Below, piece by piece: positions 1 through 11,375 of a DNA stretch of 64,000 nt. How positions within the stretch are numbered: the first letter of the stretch is position 1; every line of letters begins with the position of its first letter. Both the position numbers and the translations under genes were made by a program. Location of the stretch: assembly GCF_012927485.1 (NCBI RefSeq), contig NZ_JABBPC010000012.1, positions 124,001 to 188,000 of the forward strand, written 5' to 3'. The notes beneath the pieces were generated by a model. That model saw only the letters and a list, made by a program, of their open reading frames with translations, was not told the origin of the DNA and did not search any database. This DNA is from Polaromonas sp. GTDB lineage: Bacteria; Pseudomonadota; Gammaproteobacteria; Burkholderiales; Burkholderiaceae_C.

Positions 1-403
1 TGCCACCGTGCGACAGATTCACGATCACATGATCAGGGTTGACAATTTCAACGTCATGCGGCGTTTGTATGTCGGCAGCCGTAACTGGACCCTCTCCCTC
101 CTTACGCAGGCTTAAGGTAACTTCGTCGCGATTGTGCAGTTTAAAAACCACCCCTTTGAGGTTCAAAAGAATATTTACAACATCCTCTTGGACTCCATCA
201 ATCGAAGAATACTCGTGCAGAACACCGGCAATGGTTACCTCGGTCGCCGCGTGACCGACCATCGATGACAACAGTACCCGGCGCAACGCATTGCCCAGCG
301 TGTGACCATAGCCACGTTCAAATGGCTCCAGAGTAACCTTGGCACGATTGGCGCCAAGCTGCTCAACATTGATAGTTTTTGGTTTTAACAAATTAGTCTG
401 CAT
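1..403 (-). CDS. rpoA: DNA-directed RNA polymerase alpha subunit (5' part; truncated by window edge)
   Basis: Reverse strand from ATG at 403 reads [47 protein letters not shown]..., typical RpoA N-terminus; lies directly after rpsD. Confidence 0.96.
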   Translation of the reverse strand, partial: MQTNLLKPKTINVEQLGANRAKVTLEPFERGYGHTLGNALRRVLLSSMVGHAATEVTIAGVLHEYSSIDGVQEDVVNILLNLKGVVFKLHNRDEVTLSLRKEGEGPVTAADIQTPHDVEIVNPDHVIVNLSHGG

Positions 404-496
404 GCAGTCTTCCTCTCAATACCCTCGGTCCATTACACCGATAAGGCTGGCGAAGCACACCTGGCGATACGGTCACCCGTGTCGCAGGAACGAAAA

Positions 497-1120
497 TTAA
501 CGCGAATACAGCTCGACGATCAACGATTCGTTGATATCGGCGGCAAACTCATCGCGGTCGGGGACTTTCTTGAACGTGCCCTCACCTTTGTCAGAATTCA
601 CGTCCACCCAAGCGGGCAAACCAACCTGCTTCGCAAGCTCCAGGGCTTCGGTAATCCGAGTCTGCTTTTTGGACTTCTCACGAACTGCGATCACATCACC
701 CGTCTTGACCATATAAGAAGGGATGTTGACAGAGCTACCGTTCACCGTCATAGCCTTGTGTGACACCAGTTGACGCGCTTCGGCACGCGTGGAGCCGAAC
801 CCCATACGGTAAACCACATTATCAAGGCGTGATTCCAGGACGAACAGCAAGTTGGCGCCGGTGTTGCCCTTACGGCGATCCGCTTCTTCAAAGTAACGCC
901 GAAACTGCTTTTCTAGAACTCCATACATCCGCTTTACCTTCTGCTTTTCACGCAGCTGGAGGCCGTAATCGGAAGTCCGGGTACCGGACGTACGACCGTG
1001 TTGTCCTGGCTTGGAATCGAACTTCGCCTTGTCGCTGATTGAACGACGTGCGCTCTTCAGGAAAAGGTCGGTGCCTTCACGGCGGGAGAGTTTGGCCTTG
1101 GGGCCGAGATAACGTGCCAC
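497..1120 (-). CDS. rpsD: 30S ribosomal protein S4
   Basis: [33 protein letters not shown]..., alpha operon position. Confidence 0.98.
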   Translation of the reverse strand: MARYLGPKAKLSRREGTDLFLKSARRSISDKAKFDSKPGQHGRTSGTRTSDYGLQLREKQKVKRMYGVLEKQFRRYFEEADRRKGNTGANLLFVLESRLDNVVYRMGFGSTRAEARQLVSHKAMTVNGSSVNIPSYMVKTGDVIAVREKSKKQTRITEALELAKQVGLPAWVDVNSDKGEGTFKKVPDRDEFAADINESLIVELYSR

Positions 1121-1250
1121 TTGAATATCCTTTTATCAACTGCTGCAATTAATGCAGGAGCCTTCGGTGTCAACCTAACGGCGGTGGGCTTGATTAAATA
1201 TGCGTGCACCTGGAAAATTGCATAGCAAATAGCCAGGCTCAGCAAGGCGA

Positions 1251-1655
1251 TTAAATACGACGACGCTTCTGAGGACGACAGCCGTTATGCGGAACTGGGG
1301 TCACGTCCGCAATCGAATTAATTCGAATTCCCAGTGCGCCCAAGGCGCGTACGGACGACTCCCGCCCAGGACCAGGTCCCTTAATTTCGACGTCGAGATT
1401 CTTGATTCCCTGCTCAATAGCAGCGCGACCGGCGACTTCAGAAGCTACCTGAGCTGCAAACGGAGTTGACTTGCGCGAACCTTTGAAGCCCTGCCCACCG
1501 GAAGAAGCCCAAGACAACGCGTTGCCTTGACGATCCGTGATCGTGATGATCGTATTATTGAAAGATGCGTGAACGTGCGCGATGCCGTCCGCAACATTCT
1601 TACGTACTTTTTTGCGAACGCGCTGTGCTGCGCTATTAGTTGGTGATTTAGCCAT
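1251..1655 (-). CDS. rpsK: 30S ribosomal protein S11
   Basis: [63 protein letters not shown]-terminus. Confidence 0.98.
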   Translation of the reverse strand: MAKSPTNSAAQRVRKKVRKNVADGIAHVHASFNNTIITITDRQGNALSWASSGGQGFKGSRKSTPFAAQVASEVAGRAAIEQGIKNLDVEIKGPGPGRESSVRALGALGIRINSIADVTPVPHNGCRPQKRRRI

Positions 1656-1668
1656 AACGACCTCTTAA

Positions 1669-2034
1669 TTATTTCTTCAAAGCAGCAGCGGCCTTACGCG
1701 GACCCTTGCGAGTACGAGCGTTCGTCCGAGTGCGCTGGCCGCGCATCGGCAACCCACGACGATGACGGAAACCCCGATAGCAGCCGATATCCATCAAGCG
1801 TTTGATATTCATCGTGGTCTCACGACGCAAATCACCTTCGATGGTGAAGAGCGCAATCTGATCCCGGATTTTTTCTAAGTCACCATCAGTCAAATCTTTG
1901 ATTTTTTTTGCATAAGCAATATCACACGCATCGCAAATTTTTCGTGCGCGCGTGCGACCTATGCCAAAGATTGCAGTCAAGCCGATTTCGGCGTGTTTCT
2001 GCGGCGGAATATTGATACCAGCTATACGAGCCAT
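1669..2034 (-). CDS. rpsM: 30S ribosomal protein S13
   Basis: [56 protein letters not shown]. Confidence 0.98.
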   Translation of the reverse strand: MARIAGINIPPQKHAEIGLTAIFGIGRTRARKICDACDIAYAKKIKDLTDGDLEKIRDQIALFTIEGDLRRETTMNIKRLMDIGCYRGFRHRRGLPMRGQRTRTNARTRKGPRKAAAALKK

Positions 2035-2059
2035 GTGCGTCCTCTAAATCTCTTAAAAA

Positions 2060-2173
2060 TCAGCCTTGACGTTGCTTATGGCGTGGATCTGTGCAGATCA
2101 CGCGTACAACGCCCTTGCGACGGATGATCTTGCAGTTGCGGCAAATTTTCTTAACCGAAGCTGAAACTCTCAT
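2060..2173 (-). CDS. rpmJ: 50S ribosomal protein L36
   Basis: Not in the ORF track (short). Manual translation of minus strand gives [37 protein letters not shown], canonical L36 with Cys/His zinc ligands. Confidence 0.96.
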   Translation of the reverse strand: MRVSASVKKICRNCKIIRRKGVVRVICTDPRHKQRQG

Positions 2174-2255
2174 TTTCTTCTCCTAAACTTTCACTCTATG
2201 TTTACTCAAAACGCTGTGTAACTCACGCTCAGATCTATCGTGCGGTAGACCAGGG

Positions 2256-3578
2256 TTATGTTTTAAAGCTTGCTTTTTTCAATAACGACTCGTACTGCTG
2301 CGACATCATATAGTTCTGCACCTGAGCCATGAAATCCATCGTGACCACAACGATGATCATCAACGACGTACCGCCAAAATAAAACGGAACGTTGTATTTC
2401 AAAATCAGGAACTCAGGCAATAGGCATACGAAAGTGATGTACACCGCACCAGCCAGAGTCAGCCGAACCAAAATCTTGTCGATATACCGTGCCGTCTGAT
2501 CACCAGGACGTATTCCAGGAATGAACGCGCCACTTTTTTTCAGGTTATCGGCTGTTTCCCTACTATTAAAAACCAAGGCCGTGTAAAAAAAGCAAAAGAA
2601 GACGATCGCACTGGCGTACAGGATTACATAAATAGGCTGGCCCGGAGTGAGCGTGCTAGCGATATCCTTTAGCCAACGCATACTCTCCCCGGAACTAAAC
2701 CATCCAACCACAGTTGCAGGTAACAAAATAATAGATGAGGCGAAAATGGGTGGAATCACGCCAGCCATGTTCAGCTTTAGAGGTAAGTGAGACGATTGAC
2801 CGCCATACACTTTATTACCTACCTGGCGTCGGGCGTAATTCACAAGAATTTTACGCTGCCCTCGCTCGATAAATACCACAAAGTAAGTCACCAACCCCAC
2901 GACAGCAACTATCACTATGGCGATTAGGATACTCATCGCGCCGCTACTTACCAACTCAAGCAAACCACCTAAGGCATTAGGCAAACCTGCTGCAATTCCC
3001 GCGAAAATCAGGATTGAAATGCCGTTCCCCAATCCGCGCTCTGTAATCTGTTCGCCCAGCCACATCAAAAACATTGTGCCGGCCGTCAGGCTGAAAACAG
3101 CCGTCATCCTAAATCCGAATCCCGGAACCAGCACCAGACCTGGTGAGCTTTCCAACGCCACCGCAATCCCCATGGATTGAAATAAAGCCAAACCGAGTGT
3201 GCCGTAGCGTGTGTATTGCGTTATCTTGCGACGACCGCTTTCGCCTTCTTTCTTCATCTGCTCGAATGTTGGGACAACATACGTCAGCAGCTGCATGATG
3301 ATAGAGGCAGAGATGTAGGGCATGATGCCCAACGCAAACACCGTAAATCTCGATAGTGCGCCGCCAGAAAACATATTAAACAGATTTAATATGCCGCCCT
3401 GCTGCCCCTTGAATAATTCTTTTAGCTGGCCTGGATCGATGCCCGGAACCGGAATGTGTGCGCCAACACGGTAAACGACGAGTGCCAGTAACAAAAACAC
3501 AAGCCTGCTGCGCAAGTCACCGTACTTGCCGGTCTTTGCAATTTGAGCTGAGTTTGTTGCCACTGAATATCCTGTCAA
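2256..3578 (-). CDS. secY: Protein translocase subunit SecY
   Basis: [50 protein letters not shown]. Confidence 0.98.
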   Translation of the reverse strand: MTGYSVATNSAQIAKTGKYGDLRSRLVFLLLALVVYRVGAHIPVPGIDPGQLKELFKGQQGGILNLFNMFSGGALSRFTVFALGIMPYISASIIMQLLTYVVPTFEQMKKEGESGRRKITQYTRYGTLGLALFQSMGIAVALESSPGLVLVPGFGFRMTAVFSLTAGTMFLMWLGEQITERGLGNGISILIFAGIAAGLPNALGGLLELVSSGAMSILIAIVIVAVVGLVTYFVVFIERGQRKILVNYARRQVGNKVYGGQSSHLPLKLNMAGVIPPIFASSIILLPATVVGWFSSGESMRWLKDIASTLTPGQPIYVILYASAIVFFCFFYTALVFNSRETADNLKKSGAFIPGIRPGDQTARYIDKILVRLTLAGAVYITFVCLLPEFLILKYNVPFYFGGTSLMIIVVVTMDFMAQVQNYMMSQQYESLLKKASFKT

Positions 3579-3581
3579 GTA

Positions 3582-4013
3582 CTAAGCAACAGAGCCGCCA
3601 GCGGCTTCAATAATGGCCTTGGCACCTGCCGTGGCAGAAATACCATTCAACTTGATCGCTTTGGACAAGCTACCCGACTTGATTATTTTCACATTTTTGA
3701 CGAGCTGGCCCACCAAGCCGGCCTGCTTCAACGTCAGCAGGTCCACTTCTGCCAAATTCAGACGTTCCAGAGCGGAAAGAGTGATCTCACCATTAAATTT
3801 CAATAAATGAGATTTAAATCCACGCTTGGGTAAGCGACGAGCCATTGGCATCTGACCGCCTTCAAAGCCAACCTTGTGGTAGCCGCCAGCCCGGGACTTT
3901 TGCCCCTTATGACCACGCCCGGCTGTTTTTCCCAAGCCCGAACCGATACCACGACCGACACGTCGCTTGGCATGCTTTGCGCCTTGACTAGGCTTGATTC
4001 CGTTCAATTCCAT
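3582..4013 (-). CDS. rplO: 50S ribosomal protein L15
   Basis: [41 protein letters not shown]. Confidence 0.98.
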   Translation of the reverse strand: MELNGIKPSQGAKHAKRRVGRGIGSGLGKTAGRGHKGQKSRAGGYHKVGFEGGQMPMARRLPKRGFKSHLLKFNGEITLSALERLNLAEVDLLTLKQAGLVGQLVKNVKIIKSGSLSKAIKLNGISATAGAKAIIEAAGGSVA

Positions 4014-4025
4014 GTGAGTCTCCGC

Positions 4026-4208
4026 TCAAATAACCTTGACCAGATAACTGATCTTATTGATCATGCCGCGCACTGCGGGCGTGTCTTGCAATTCACTGGT
4101 ACTGTTGACGCCCCGAAGACCCAGACCACGCACGGTCGCGCGGTGCGATTCCTTTGTGCCGATGGGGCTGCGAACCAGTTGGACTTTTACTTTGGCTTCT
4201 TTAGTCAT
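4026..4208 (-). CDS. rpmD: 50S ribosomal protein L30
   Basis: [31 protein letters not shown]. Confidence 0.97.
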   Translation of the reverse strand: MTKEAKVKVQLVRSPIGTKESHRATVRGLGLRGVNSTSELQDTPAVRGMINKISYLVKVI

Positions 4209-4220
4209 TTCGCTACTGCC

Positions 4221-4739
4221 TTAGCCGAAGATTTCTTCGACTGATTTGCCACGTTTAGCCGCGATATCAGAGGCCGTCGTGGAATTATTCAGTGCATCCA
4301 TCGTGGCGCGCACCATGTTGTACGGGTTGCTCGAACCGTGGCTCTTTGCCACAATGTCCGTGATGCCCATTACCTCGAAAACAGCGCGCATCGGCCCACC
4401 GGCAATGATGCCCGTACCCTTGGGGGCGGGGGCCATCATGACATTTGCTGCGCCGTGGTGACCAAATACGTTGTGATGAATCGTTCCGTTTTTCAGCGAA
4501 ACTTTGGTCATGTTGCGACGCGCTTCCTCCATGGCCTTCTGGACCGCTGCAGGCACTTCTTTTGATTTGCCCTTGCCCATTCCAACGCGACCGTCGCCGT
4601 CACCAACCACAGTCAGCGCAGCGAAACCGAGAATACGGCCACCCTTCACTACTTTGGTCACGCGGTTGATCGCGATCATCTTTTCCTTCAGACCATCGTC
4701 TGGAGCGTCATTTTGCGATTTTGCTTGAAACTTAGCCAT
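4221..4739 (-). CDS. rpsE: 30S ribosomal protein S5
   Basis: [43 protein letters not shown]. Confidence 0.98.
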   Translation of the reverse strand: MAKFQAKSQNDAPDDGLKEKMIAINRVTKVVKGGRILGFAALTVVGDGDGRVGMGKGKSKEVPAAVQKAMEEARRNMTKVSLKNGTIHHNVFGHHGAANVMMAPAPKGTGIIAGGPMRAVFEVMGITDIVAKSHGSSNPYNMVRATMDALNNSTTASDIAAKRGKSVEEIFG

Positions 4740-4756
4740 ACTTAATTCCAGTCTGC

Positions 4757-5125
4757 TTAGAACTGCAAACCAGCTTCGCGAGCCGCATCAGCCAACGCTT
4801 TAACGCGGCCATGGTACGCAAAACCGGCGCGATCAAACGCCACTTTTTCAACACCTGCTGCTTTTGCCTTTTCAGCAATTCGCTTGCCAATAGCCTGCGC
4901 AGCAGCAACGTTTCCACCTTTACCCGAGGTACCGATTTCCTTGCGTACTTCTACTTCCGCAGTGGAAGCAGCCGCCAAAATTTTTGTACCATCGCCAGAT
5001 ATCACGCTGGCGTAGATATGCAAATTTGTGCGATTTACGGTCAAGCGGGCAACCCCTTGAATGGCGATGCGGATCCGGGTTTGGCGTGAACGGCGAAGGC
5101 GCTGCTCTTTTTTGGTCAACATCAT
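4757..5125 (-). CDS. rplR: 50S ribosomal protein L18
   Basis: [34 protein letters not shown]... [26 protein letters not shown]. Confidence 0.98.
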   Translation of the reverse strand: MMLTKKEQRLRRSRQTRIRIAIQGVARLTVNRTNLHIYASVISGDGTKILAAASTAEVEVRKEIGTSGKGGNVAAAQAIGKRIAEKAKAAGVEKVAFDRAGFAYHGRVKALADAAREAGLQF

Positions 5126-5133
5126 GCAGCTCC

Positions 5134-5667
5134 TTATTTCTTCTTGGTTTCTTTGATCGTGATTTTTTCATCCGAATAACGGATGCCCTTGCCCTTGTAA
5201 GGCTCAGGTGGGCGAACTGCGCGCACTTCGGCGGCAATCTGTCCAACACGTTGACGGTCAAAACCCTTGATCACCACCTCGGTGGGCGTCGGGGTCTCGA
5301 CCTTAATACCAGCCGGCATATCCAACACTACGGGATGAGAATAGCCCACCGTCAAATTCAACTTGGCGCCTTGCGCCTGGGCCTTGTATCCCACGCCGAC
5401 CAGGTTGAGTTTTTTCTCAAAGCCTTTGGTCACGCCGGTGACCATGTTGTTCACGAGCTGACGCATTGTGCCGCTCATGGCATTGGCCTGCCGCGAATCA
5501 TTGGCTGGAGCAAAAGTCAATCTGCCAGCGTCATTGTTGATGGCGACAAGCGCATTTTTCATCAACGCCAAGCTGCCCAGAGCGCCTTTGACGTTAATCT
5601 GGTCGTCTTTAATCGCCACTTCCACGCCTTGCGGGATGGCAATTGGCATTTTTCCTACACGAGACAT
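5134..5667 (-). CDS. rplF: 50S ribosomal protein L6
   Basis: [17 protein letters not shown]... [18 protein letters not shown]. Confidence 0.98.
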   Translation of the reverse strand: MSRVGKMPIAIPQGVEVAIKDDQINVKGALGSLALMKNALVAINNDAGRLTFAPANDSRQANAMSGTMRQLVNNMVTGVTKGFEKKLNLVGVGYKAQAQGAKLNLTVGYSHPVVLDMPAGIKVETPTPTEVVIKGFDRQRVGQIAAEVRAVRPPEPYKGKGIRYSDEKITIKETKKK

Positions 5668-5691
5668 TTCAGTTTCTCCTCAATGCCGCCG

Positions 5692-6087
5692 TTAGGCCAC
5701 GTAGCACAGCACTTCACCACCGATACCGGTAGCGCGCGCTTTGCGATCAGTCATCACGCCTTGAGGCGTCGTGACAATTGCCACCCCCAAGCCATTCATG
5801 ACTTGAGGAATAGCGCCATGACCTTTGTAAACGCGAAGGCCCGGGCGACTAACGCGCTCAATGCGCTCAATCACGGGACGACCTGCGTAATACTTCAGGG
5901 CAATTTCCAATTGGGGTTTGCCGTCATTGGCCTTGACAGAGAAACCATCGATATAGCCCTCATCTTTCAAGACCTGTGCAATAGCCACCTTGACTTTTGA
6001 AGACGGCACCTGCACCACAGCTTTTTCAACCATTTGTGCATTGCGAATACGCGTCAACATGTCGGCGATAGGATCACTCATACTCAT
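5692..6087 (-). CDS. rpsH: 30S ribosomal protein S8
   Basis: [18 protein letters not shown]... [27 protein letters not shown]. Confidence 0.98.
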   Translation of the reverse strand: MSMSDPIADMLTRIRNAQMVEKAVVQVPSSKVKVAIAQVLKDEGYIDGFSVKANDGKPQLEIALKYYAGRPVIERIERVSRPGLRVYKGHGAIPQVMNGLGVAIVTTPQGVMTDRKARATGIGGEVLCYVA

Positions 6088-6105
6088 TTGCGGTTCTCCT
6101 ATTGC

Positions 6106-6411
6106 TTACCAGCTTGCCTTGGTGATACCAGGGATATCACCAGCAAAAGCCAATTCGCGAATCTTGGCGCGGGCCAAGCCGAATTGACGGAACGTACCAC
6201 GCGGACGACCCGTGATCGCACAGCGATTACGCTGACGAGTCGGATTGGCATTGCGAGGCAACTTTTGCAACTCGAGCCGGGCCAGTGCGCGCTCTTCATC
6301 AGAGCACTTGGCGTCGTTGGACGTTGCTTTAAGTTCAGCGTGTTTTTTGGCGAACTTAGCCACGAGCTTGTCGCGCTTTAGTTCCCGTTGCAGTAAAGCT
6401 TGTTTTGCCAT
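6106..6411 (-). CDS. rpsN: 30S ribosomal protein S14
   Basis: C-terminal part of the 6106-6630 ORF, from [31 protein letters not shown]... [41 protein letters not shown]; true start ATG at 6411. Confidence 0.96.
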   Translation of the reverse strand: MAKQALLQRELKRDKLVAKFAKKHAELKATSNDAKCSDEERALARLELQKLPRNANPTRQRNRCAITGRPRGTFRQFGLARAKIRELAFAGDIPGITKASW

Positions 6412-6418
6412 GCCCGCC

Positions 6419-6964
6419 TCAGTTCTTGAACGGAAAACGGAAGGCGGTGAGGAGCGCTTTGCACTCTTCATCGGTCTTGGCCGTTGTGGTAATGCTGATA
6501 TTGAGACCGCGCAAGGCGTCAACCTTGTCGTATTCAATTTCAGGGAAAATAATCTGCTCTTTAACGCCGATGTTGTAGTTGCCACGGCCATCAAAAGCCC
6601 GGCCAGAAATACCGCGGAAGTCCCGAACACGCGGCAAAGCCACGGTCACGAAACGGTCCAGAAACTCATACATCTGCACGCCACGTAGCGTCACCATGCA
6701 ACCGATGGGCAAGTCTTCGCGGATCTTGAATCCCGCGATAGCTTTCTTTGCCTTGGTCACGACAGGCTTCTGGCCAGCAATCTTGGCCATGTCGCCGACC
6801 GCGCTGTCCATGACCTTCTTGTCCGCAACCGCCTCGCTCACACCCATGTTGAGCGTGATCTTGGTGATGCGCGGCACCTGCATCGGCGAGGTATAGCCGA
6901 ACTTTTCAATCAGTGCCGGTGCGATTTTTTCGCGGAATTGAGTTTGTAAGCGTGCCATGTTCAT
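6419..6964 (-). CDS. rplE: 50S ribosomal protein L5
   Basis: [41 protein letters not shown]; start may be the second Met at 6958. Confidence 0.98.
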   Translation of the reverse strand: MNMARLQTQFREKIAPALIEKFGYTSPMQVPRITKITLNMGVSEAVADKKVMDSAVGDMAKIAGQKPVVTKAKKAIAGFKIREDLPIGCMVTLRGVQMYEFLDRFVTVALPRVRDFRGISGRAFDGRGNYNIGVKEQIIFPEIEYDKVDALRGLNISITTTAKTDEECKALLTAFRFPFKN

Positions 6965-7281
6965 GCAGCCTTAATTTCGTCGCCGCTGGACTTGAAGACG
7001 CGCACTTTTTTGCCGTCAGCCAACAACTTGATACCCACCCGATCCGCCTTGCCTGTTGCAGCATTGAAAATAGCCACATTAGATTGGTGAATCGGCATAT
7101 TTTTTTCAACGATGCCACCCGTCGTGCCTTTGAGTGGATTGGGTTTGGTGTGTTTTTTCACCAGGTTGATCCCCTCTACCAGCACATAGCTGTCGTCTTT
7201 ACGCAGTGAAATCTTGCCGCGCTTACCCTTGTCGCGCCCTGCGATCACAATGATTTCGTCGCCTTTGCGAATTTTGTTCAT
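6961..7281 (-). CDS. rplX: 50S ribosomal protein L24
   Basis: [24 protein letters not shown] (KOW motif). Confidence 0.98.
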   Translation of the reverse strand: MNKIRKGDEIIVIAGRDKGKRGKISLRKDDSYVLVEGINLVKKHTKPNPLKGTTGGIVEKNMPIHQSNVAIFNAATGKADRVGIKLLADGKKVRVFKSSGDEIKAA

Positions 7282-7290
7282 AGTGCGCCC

Positions 7291-7659
7291 TTAGAGAACT
7301 TCAGGAGCCAAAGACACGATCTTCATGAACTTTTCAGTGCGCAGCTCGCGCGTCACTGGTCCGAAGATGCGGGTACCGATAGGCTCCAGCTTGGCGTTCA
7401 GCAACACCGCTGCGTTGCCGTCAAATTTAACCAGGGAGCCATCGCCACGGCGAATGCCTTTGGCAGTACGAACAACCACAGCGCTGTAAACCTCGCCTTT
7501 TTTGACGCGGCCACGTGGAGCAGCTTCTTTGATGCTCACCTTGATGACATCACCAACGCTGGCGTACCGGCGCTTGGATCCGCCCAGCACTTTGATGCAC
7601 ATCACGGACTTGGCACCCGTGTTGTCAGCAACATCGAGTTTGGATTGCGTTTGAATCAT
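7291..7659 (-). CDS. rplN: 50S ribosomal protein L14
   Basis: [50 protein letters not shown]. Confidence 0.98.
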   Translation of the reverse strand: MIQTQSKLDVADNTGAKSVMCIKVLGGSKRRYASVGDVIKVSIKEAAPRGRVKKGEVYSAVVVRTAKGIRRGDGSLVKFDGNAAVLLNAKLEPIGTRIFGPVTRELRTEKFMKIVSLAPEVL

Positions 7660-8088
7660 TTAAGTTTAGTCCCAACTTGCACCAGAGGGCGGTCTACTTT
7701 TTGTCGCAAACCACCAACTAATCAGTCTTGGGCCCGTCGTCCACAGTACAAACCACTTGCACTGTTTTCGCTGGGCAGAATTATTCGCTTTTTGGAGCGA
7801 AGCCTTTGATTATCACTAAATACATGGGCGTGGTCAACTATCTTTTGGAGAAATAGACAAATATCTTTGGCAATACGACTTATGCGTCATCCGAGTCGAC
7901 CTGAGGGCCACCAATCTTTTGCCAAAGAACCACGTAGTTTAAGGGGGAACCATGTGGGGAAGTCGCCTCTCAGCCTCGTCGGCCTCAAGAGCGAAGTGCA
8001 GCACGCCTTGAAATTCTCTCCTGGGAAACTCTGCAAGACTCCGCAGATTGCGTGCTTGATGCAAGCCCCGCCCGAAAAAATCCACTTT

Positions 8089-8214
8089 ATGAAACAAGCA
8101 GCTTTGGCCGTCACTTTCAATGTCAAAAAGGCTCGCAAATGTGAGTTTTTGAAGCAGATTGAGGAAATGGTGTCATGGGCCGCATTGCTTGAACTCATTG
8201 CCGGTTCTATCTAA
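8089..8214 (+). pseudogene. Truncated IS5-type transposase N-terminus
   Basis: MKQAALAVTFNVKKARKCEFLKQIEEMVSWAALLELIAGS resembles IS5-family N-termini (..RKREFLxEMDxVVPWxxLxALIxP..); reading frame stops abruptly at 8214. Confidence 0.6.
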
Positions 8215-8266
8215 GAGGTTGCACCGCTTCAGCCTTGAATTCGGCTCGGTATCTCGCCGTCTTCAC
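8213..8266 (-). pseudogene. Truncated IS3-type OrfA N-terminus
   Basis: Minus strand GTG at 8266 reads VKTARYRAEFKAEAVQ then breaks; resembles IS3 OrfA starts (RYTxEFKxEAV). Confidence 0.5.
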
Positions 8267-8427
8267 GGCTGTCACTCCAGTTCAATTTCGACCTTAACAG
8301 GGGTCTATTGAAGCGGGTGATGCACCTCTTGGGGTCGATGCCGCTTCCGCACTGATGCACAGCTTACGAGGCACCACGTGGTGAATTTTCTGGATTTGCA
8401 TGGAATGCTCCTGAAGGACCCGATAAA

Positions 8428-8652
8428 TTAAACGCCTTGGTGGGCAATGCTCATGGCCTCGCGCAGCACCGACAGATCGCCGATGTGATTGGCCAACAGC
8501 AGTACCAGTTTGGCATTGACCAGCGAACTTTGTTCGTCGGACAGATCCCGATGGGTTTCAATGAACGCGTCGTAAAAATCATCCCCTGGCGTGTAGGCTT
8601 GGAAATAGCGCTTACCGGGTTCTGAGAGGTTGGGTTTCAGATTGAGGGACAT
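8428..8652 (-). CDS. DUF2783-like small protein following an FAD monooxygenase
   Basis: MSLNLKPNLSEPGKRYFQAYTPGDDFYDAFIETHRDLSDEQSSLVNAKLVLLLANHIGDLSVLREAMSIAHQGV; start chosen at the internal Met directly after a GGAGCT-type RBS. Confidence 0.8.
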   Translation of the reverse strand: MSLNLKPNLSEPGKRYFQAYTPGDDFYDAFIETHRDLSDEQSSLVNAKLVLLLANHIGDLSVLREAMSIAHQGV

Positions 8653-8662
8653 GTGCAGCTCC

Positions 8663-10336
8663 TTAATTAACATTGGAAGTAGCGCGTCGCAGTGCCGCCT
8701 TGACCGCGTTCGCTTCAAAGGCGCGCCAGCGTGCAGCGATGTGCTGATCAGGGCGAATCAAGTAGGCGGTGCCCGGCCGAGCATCGAATCGCTCGGCAAA
8801 ACGTCCTTTCTCGTCCACATACACGCGTAAGCCTTCGAGTGCCACACCTGCCTTGGCCGACACCAGCACCACCTCGATTGGAATCGCCGCGTCCGCTAAC
8901 GATTTAAAAACACGGGCGGTTGCAAGGTTGACCTCGGCAGGATCGCTGACATACACCAAGGCCATGAAATTATTGCCAACGCGCTCAAGCAGCCAGAAGG
9001 TGTTGCCGTTTTCCTGCATCGGCGCGTCTTCCATCGCTGCACCCGGCACCATGTCGCCTGCAAACATTTCGGTATCGGCGGTGTTCAGACGCGACTCGGT
9101 CAACACCGCAGGCACCGACAGGCGCCCTGAATTGACGAGGGCTCGCGCAAAGGCATGGTCTCTCGCCATCGTGAGCACCGCGTTGCGAATGGTCAGCGAC
9201 ATTTTGCTTTTGGGCGTGATGAAGTCGGTTGAACGGGTCGAGTTCAGCAAATTCTCGTCGGCCGCGAAAACGCGTTCTTCCGAATAAGTGTCGAGTAAGC
9301 TGGGAGGGGCCTTGCCTTCGATCACGAGTTTTAGCTTCCAGCACAGATTGTCCGTATCCTGGATCCCTGAATTGGCACCGCGGGCGCCAAACGGGGAAAC
9401 CTGGTGCGCAGCGTCGCCTACAAATAGCACCCGTCCGTGGGTGAAGCTGTTCATACGCCGGCACTGGAAGGTGTAAACGCTCACCCATTCCAGATCAAAT
9501 TCACGCTCATCACCCAGCATCGCCTTGATGCGGGGAATGACGTTTTCCGGCTTTTTCTCTTCTTCCGGATCGGCCTGCCAGCCCAGCTGAAAGTCGACGC
9601 GAAACACGTTGTCAGCCTGGCGGTGCAGCAGCACGGACTGCCCGGGATGAAAAGGCGGGTCAAACCAGAACCAGCGTTCCGTTGGGAAATCAGCTTTCAT
9701 CACCACGTCAGCAATGAGAAAACGGTCCATGAATATCTTGCCGTCAATCTCAAGGTTCATCATGTGACGAATACCACTTCTCGCGCCGTCGGCCACGATC
9801 AGCCAGTCAGTTTCAATGCTGTAGATGCCGTCCGGCGTTTCGACTTGTAAGGTCGCGCCCTGCTCGTCCGGGTTAACCGACACCACCTTGTTTTTGAAAC
9901 GCAATTCAAGATTGGGCAACTCCCTGGCCCGCTTGATCTCGAATTCTTCCAGGTAATACTGCTGCAGGTTAATCATGCCCGGGCGCTTTTGGTCGTCTTG
10001 CGGCCGCAGGTTGAAGTTGTAAACCTCTTCCTCCCGGAAGAAGGTACGCCCGACGTTCCAACTCACGCCCTTGTCCACGCACCGATCACCGACGCCCAGG
10101 CGATCAAGTATCTCCAGCGCCCGCTTGGCATAGCAAACACCGCGCGACCCAACCGATACCGTGTCGTCATCGTCGAGCACCACCACGGGCACGCCCGACT
10201 GGGCCAACTCAATGGCAGCCGCCAGGCCGACAGGTCCGGCACCCACGACGACGACGGGATAGCGCTTTTTTTCTCCACCGCTTTGTTCCGGCGGCCGAAC
10301 ATACTGATAGCTCGGATATTGATAAGTACTCAACAT
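8663..10336 (-). CDS. FAD-dependent aromatic monooxygenase/oxidoreductase (MhpA-like)
   Basis: VVVVGAGPVGLAAAIELAQSGVPVVVLDDDD dinucleotide-binding motif; VLFVGDAAHQVSPFGARGANSGIQD GD motif; ORF could extend to 10417. Confidence 0.9.
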   Translation of the reverse strand: MLSTYQYPSYQYVRPPEQSGGEKKRYPVVVVGAGPVGLAAAIELAQSGVPVVVLDDDDTVSVGSRGVCYAKRALEILDRLGVGDRCVDKGVSWNVGRTFFREEEVYNFNLRPQDDQKRPGMINLQQYYLEEFEIKRARELPNLELRFKNKVVSVNPDEQGATLQVETPDGIYSIETDWLIVADGARSGIRHMMNLEIDGKIFMDRFLIADVVMKADFPTERWFWFDPPFHPGQSVLLHRQADNVFRVDFQLGWQADPEEEKKPENVIPRIKAMLGDEREFDLEWVSVYTFQCRRMNSFTHGRVLFVGDAAHQVSPFGARGANSGIQDTDNLCWKLKLVIEGKAPPSLLDTYSEERVFAADENLLNSTRSTDFITPKSKMSLTIRNAVLTMARDHAFARALVNSGRLSVPAVLTESRLNTADTEMFAGDMVPGAAMEDAPMQENGNTFWLLERVGNNFMALVYVSDPAEVNLATARVFKSLADAAIPIEVVLVSAKAGVALEGLRVYVDEKGRFAERFDARPGTAYLIRPDQHIAARWRAFEANAVKAALRRATSNVN

Positions 10337-10389
10337 GGTTGTCTCCATTTTTTTAGGGGTGTCCGCTTCAAGAGGCGGGACGGCGGAAC

Positions 10390-11355
10390 TCAATTGGCGG
10401 TCTGCAGGGCGTGCCACATTTCCTGGTCGCGCTCCGCGGTCCAGATGCGCGGGTGTTTGATACCGCTGGCCTCATCGACTGCACGGGTCACGTCGAACGG
10501 CAGACAGTGCTCGTAAATGAAGACCTGACCAAACTTGGGGTCCATCGCTTTGCGGCAATGCGCCATGGCCTGGTTCAGGTTCATGCACTGGGCGACCGCC
10601 TCGCGGGCGGAGCTCAACAGCGTCATTACAAAATCGCGGGTGTAGGCCAGTCCAACCTGGACCCGCTCGGGGCCAACCAGCGCCGGGCCGCGACCAGGCA
10701 CCAGGTGTTCGGGCTTCAAGGCCGCCAGCGCGTCCAGCGTGGCAGGCCACTCTTCCAGCTGCGCGTCGCCGGTGTAGCAAGCGGCATCGGCTTCGATCAG
10801 GTCACCGGAGAAAAGGACTTTTTCAGCCGGCACCCAGACCACTGTGTCGCCCTTGGTGTGGCCAGCGCCAAGGTGCATGATCTTGACTTCGAGCTTGCCC
10901 ATCCACAACGTCATTTCATCCTTGAACACCAGCGTCGGCCAGGTCAAACCGGGGATGGAGTCAAAGGCATCAAAGAGGCGAGGGAAACGCTCGTACTCGG
11001 ACTGCATGTCTTGCGCACCGCGCTCGACAATCAATTCGTAGGTGCCTTGGCTGGCAATAATTTCTTGCATGCCCGCGGCCTTATAGCCCGAGGCGCCGAG
11101 CACCCGAACCGCATGGTAGTGGGAGAGCACCACGTACTTGATGGGCTTGTCGCTCACCTTGCGAATTTCGGCAATCAAGCTCTGTGCCATGACCGGGGTG
11201 GCCAGCGCGTCGCAGATCAGCACCGCATCTTCGCCAATGATCACGCCGGTGTTGGGGTCTCCTTCGGCGGTGTAGGCCCAGCAGTGCTCGGAGAGCTGTG
11301 CAAAGGTCGTTTTCTTGACCTCGAGGTCGGCTTGGGAGGCAAACTTTTTACTCAT
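10390..11355 (-). CDS. MBL-fold metallo-hydrolase
   Basis: YVVLSHYHAVRVLGASGYKA and HLGAGHTKGDTVVWVPAEKVLFSGDLIE motifs; note SHYHAVR rather than the canonical HxHxDH. Confidence 0.85.
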   Translation of the reverse strand: MSKKFASQADLEVKKTTFAQLSEHCWAYTAEGDPNTGVIIGEDAVLICDALATPVMAQSLIAEIRKVSDKPIKYVVLSHYHAVRVLGASGYKAAGMQEIIASQGTYELIVERGAQDMQSEYERFPRLFDAFDSIPGLTWPTLVFKDEMTLWMGKLEVKIMHLGAGHTKGDTVVWVPAEKVLFSGDLIEADAACYTGDAQLEEWPATLDALAALKPEHLVPGRGPALVGPERVQVGLAYTRDFVMTLLSSAREAVAQCMNLNQAMAHCRKAMDPKFGQVFIYEHCLPFDVTRAVDEASGIKHPRIWTAERDQEMWHALQTAN

Positions 11356-11375
11356 GATTTTCCTTGGTTAATTGC

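Noticed and set aside
4984-6000. 338-aa plus-strand ORF opposite rplR/rplF/rpsH
   Set aside because: Antisense to three unmistakable ribosomal protein genes; product has no recognisable domain and high His/Arg content typical of shadow ORFs.
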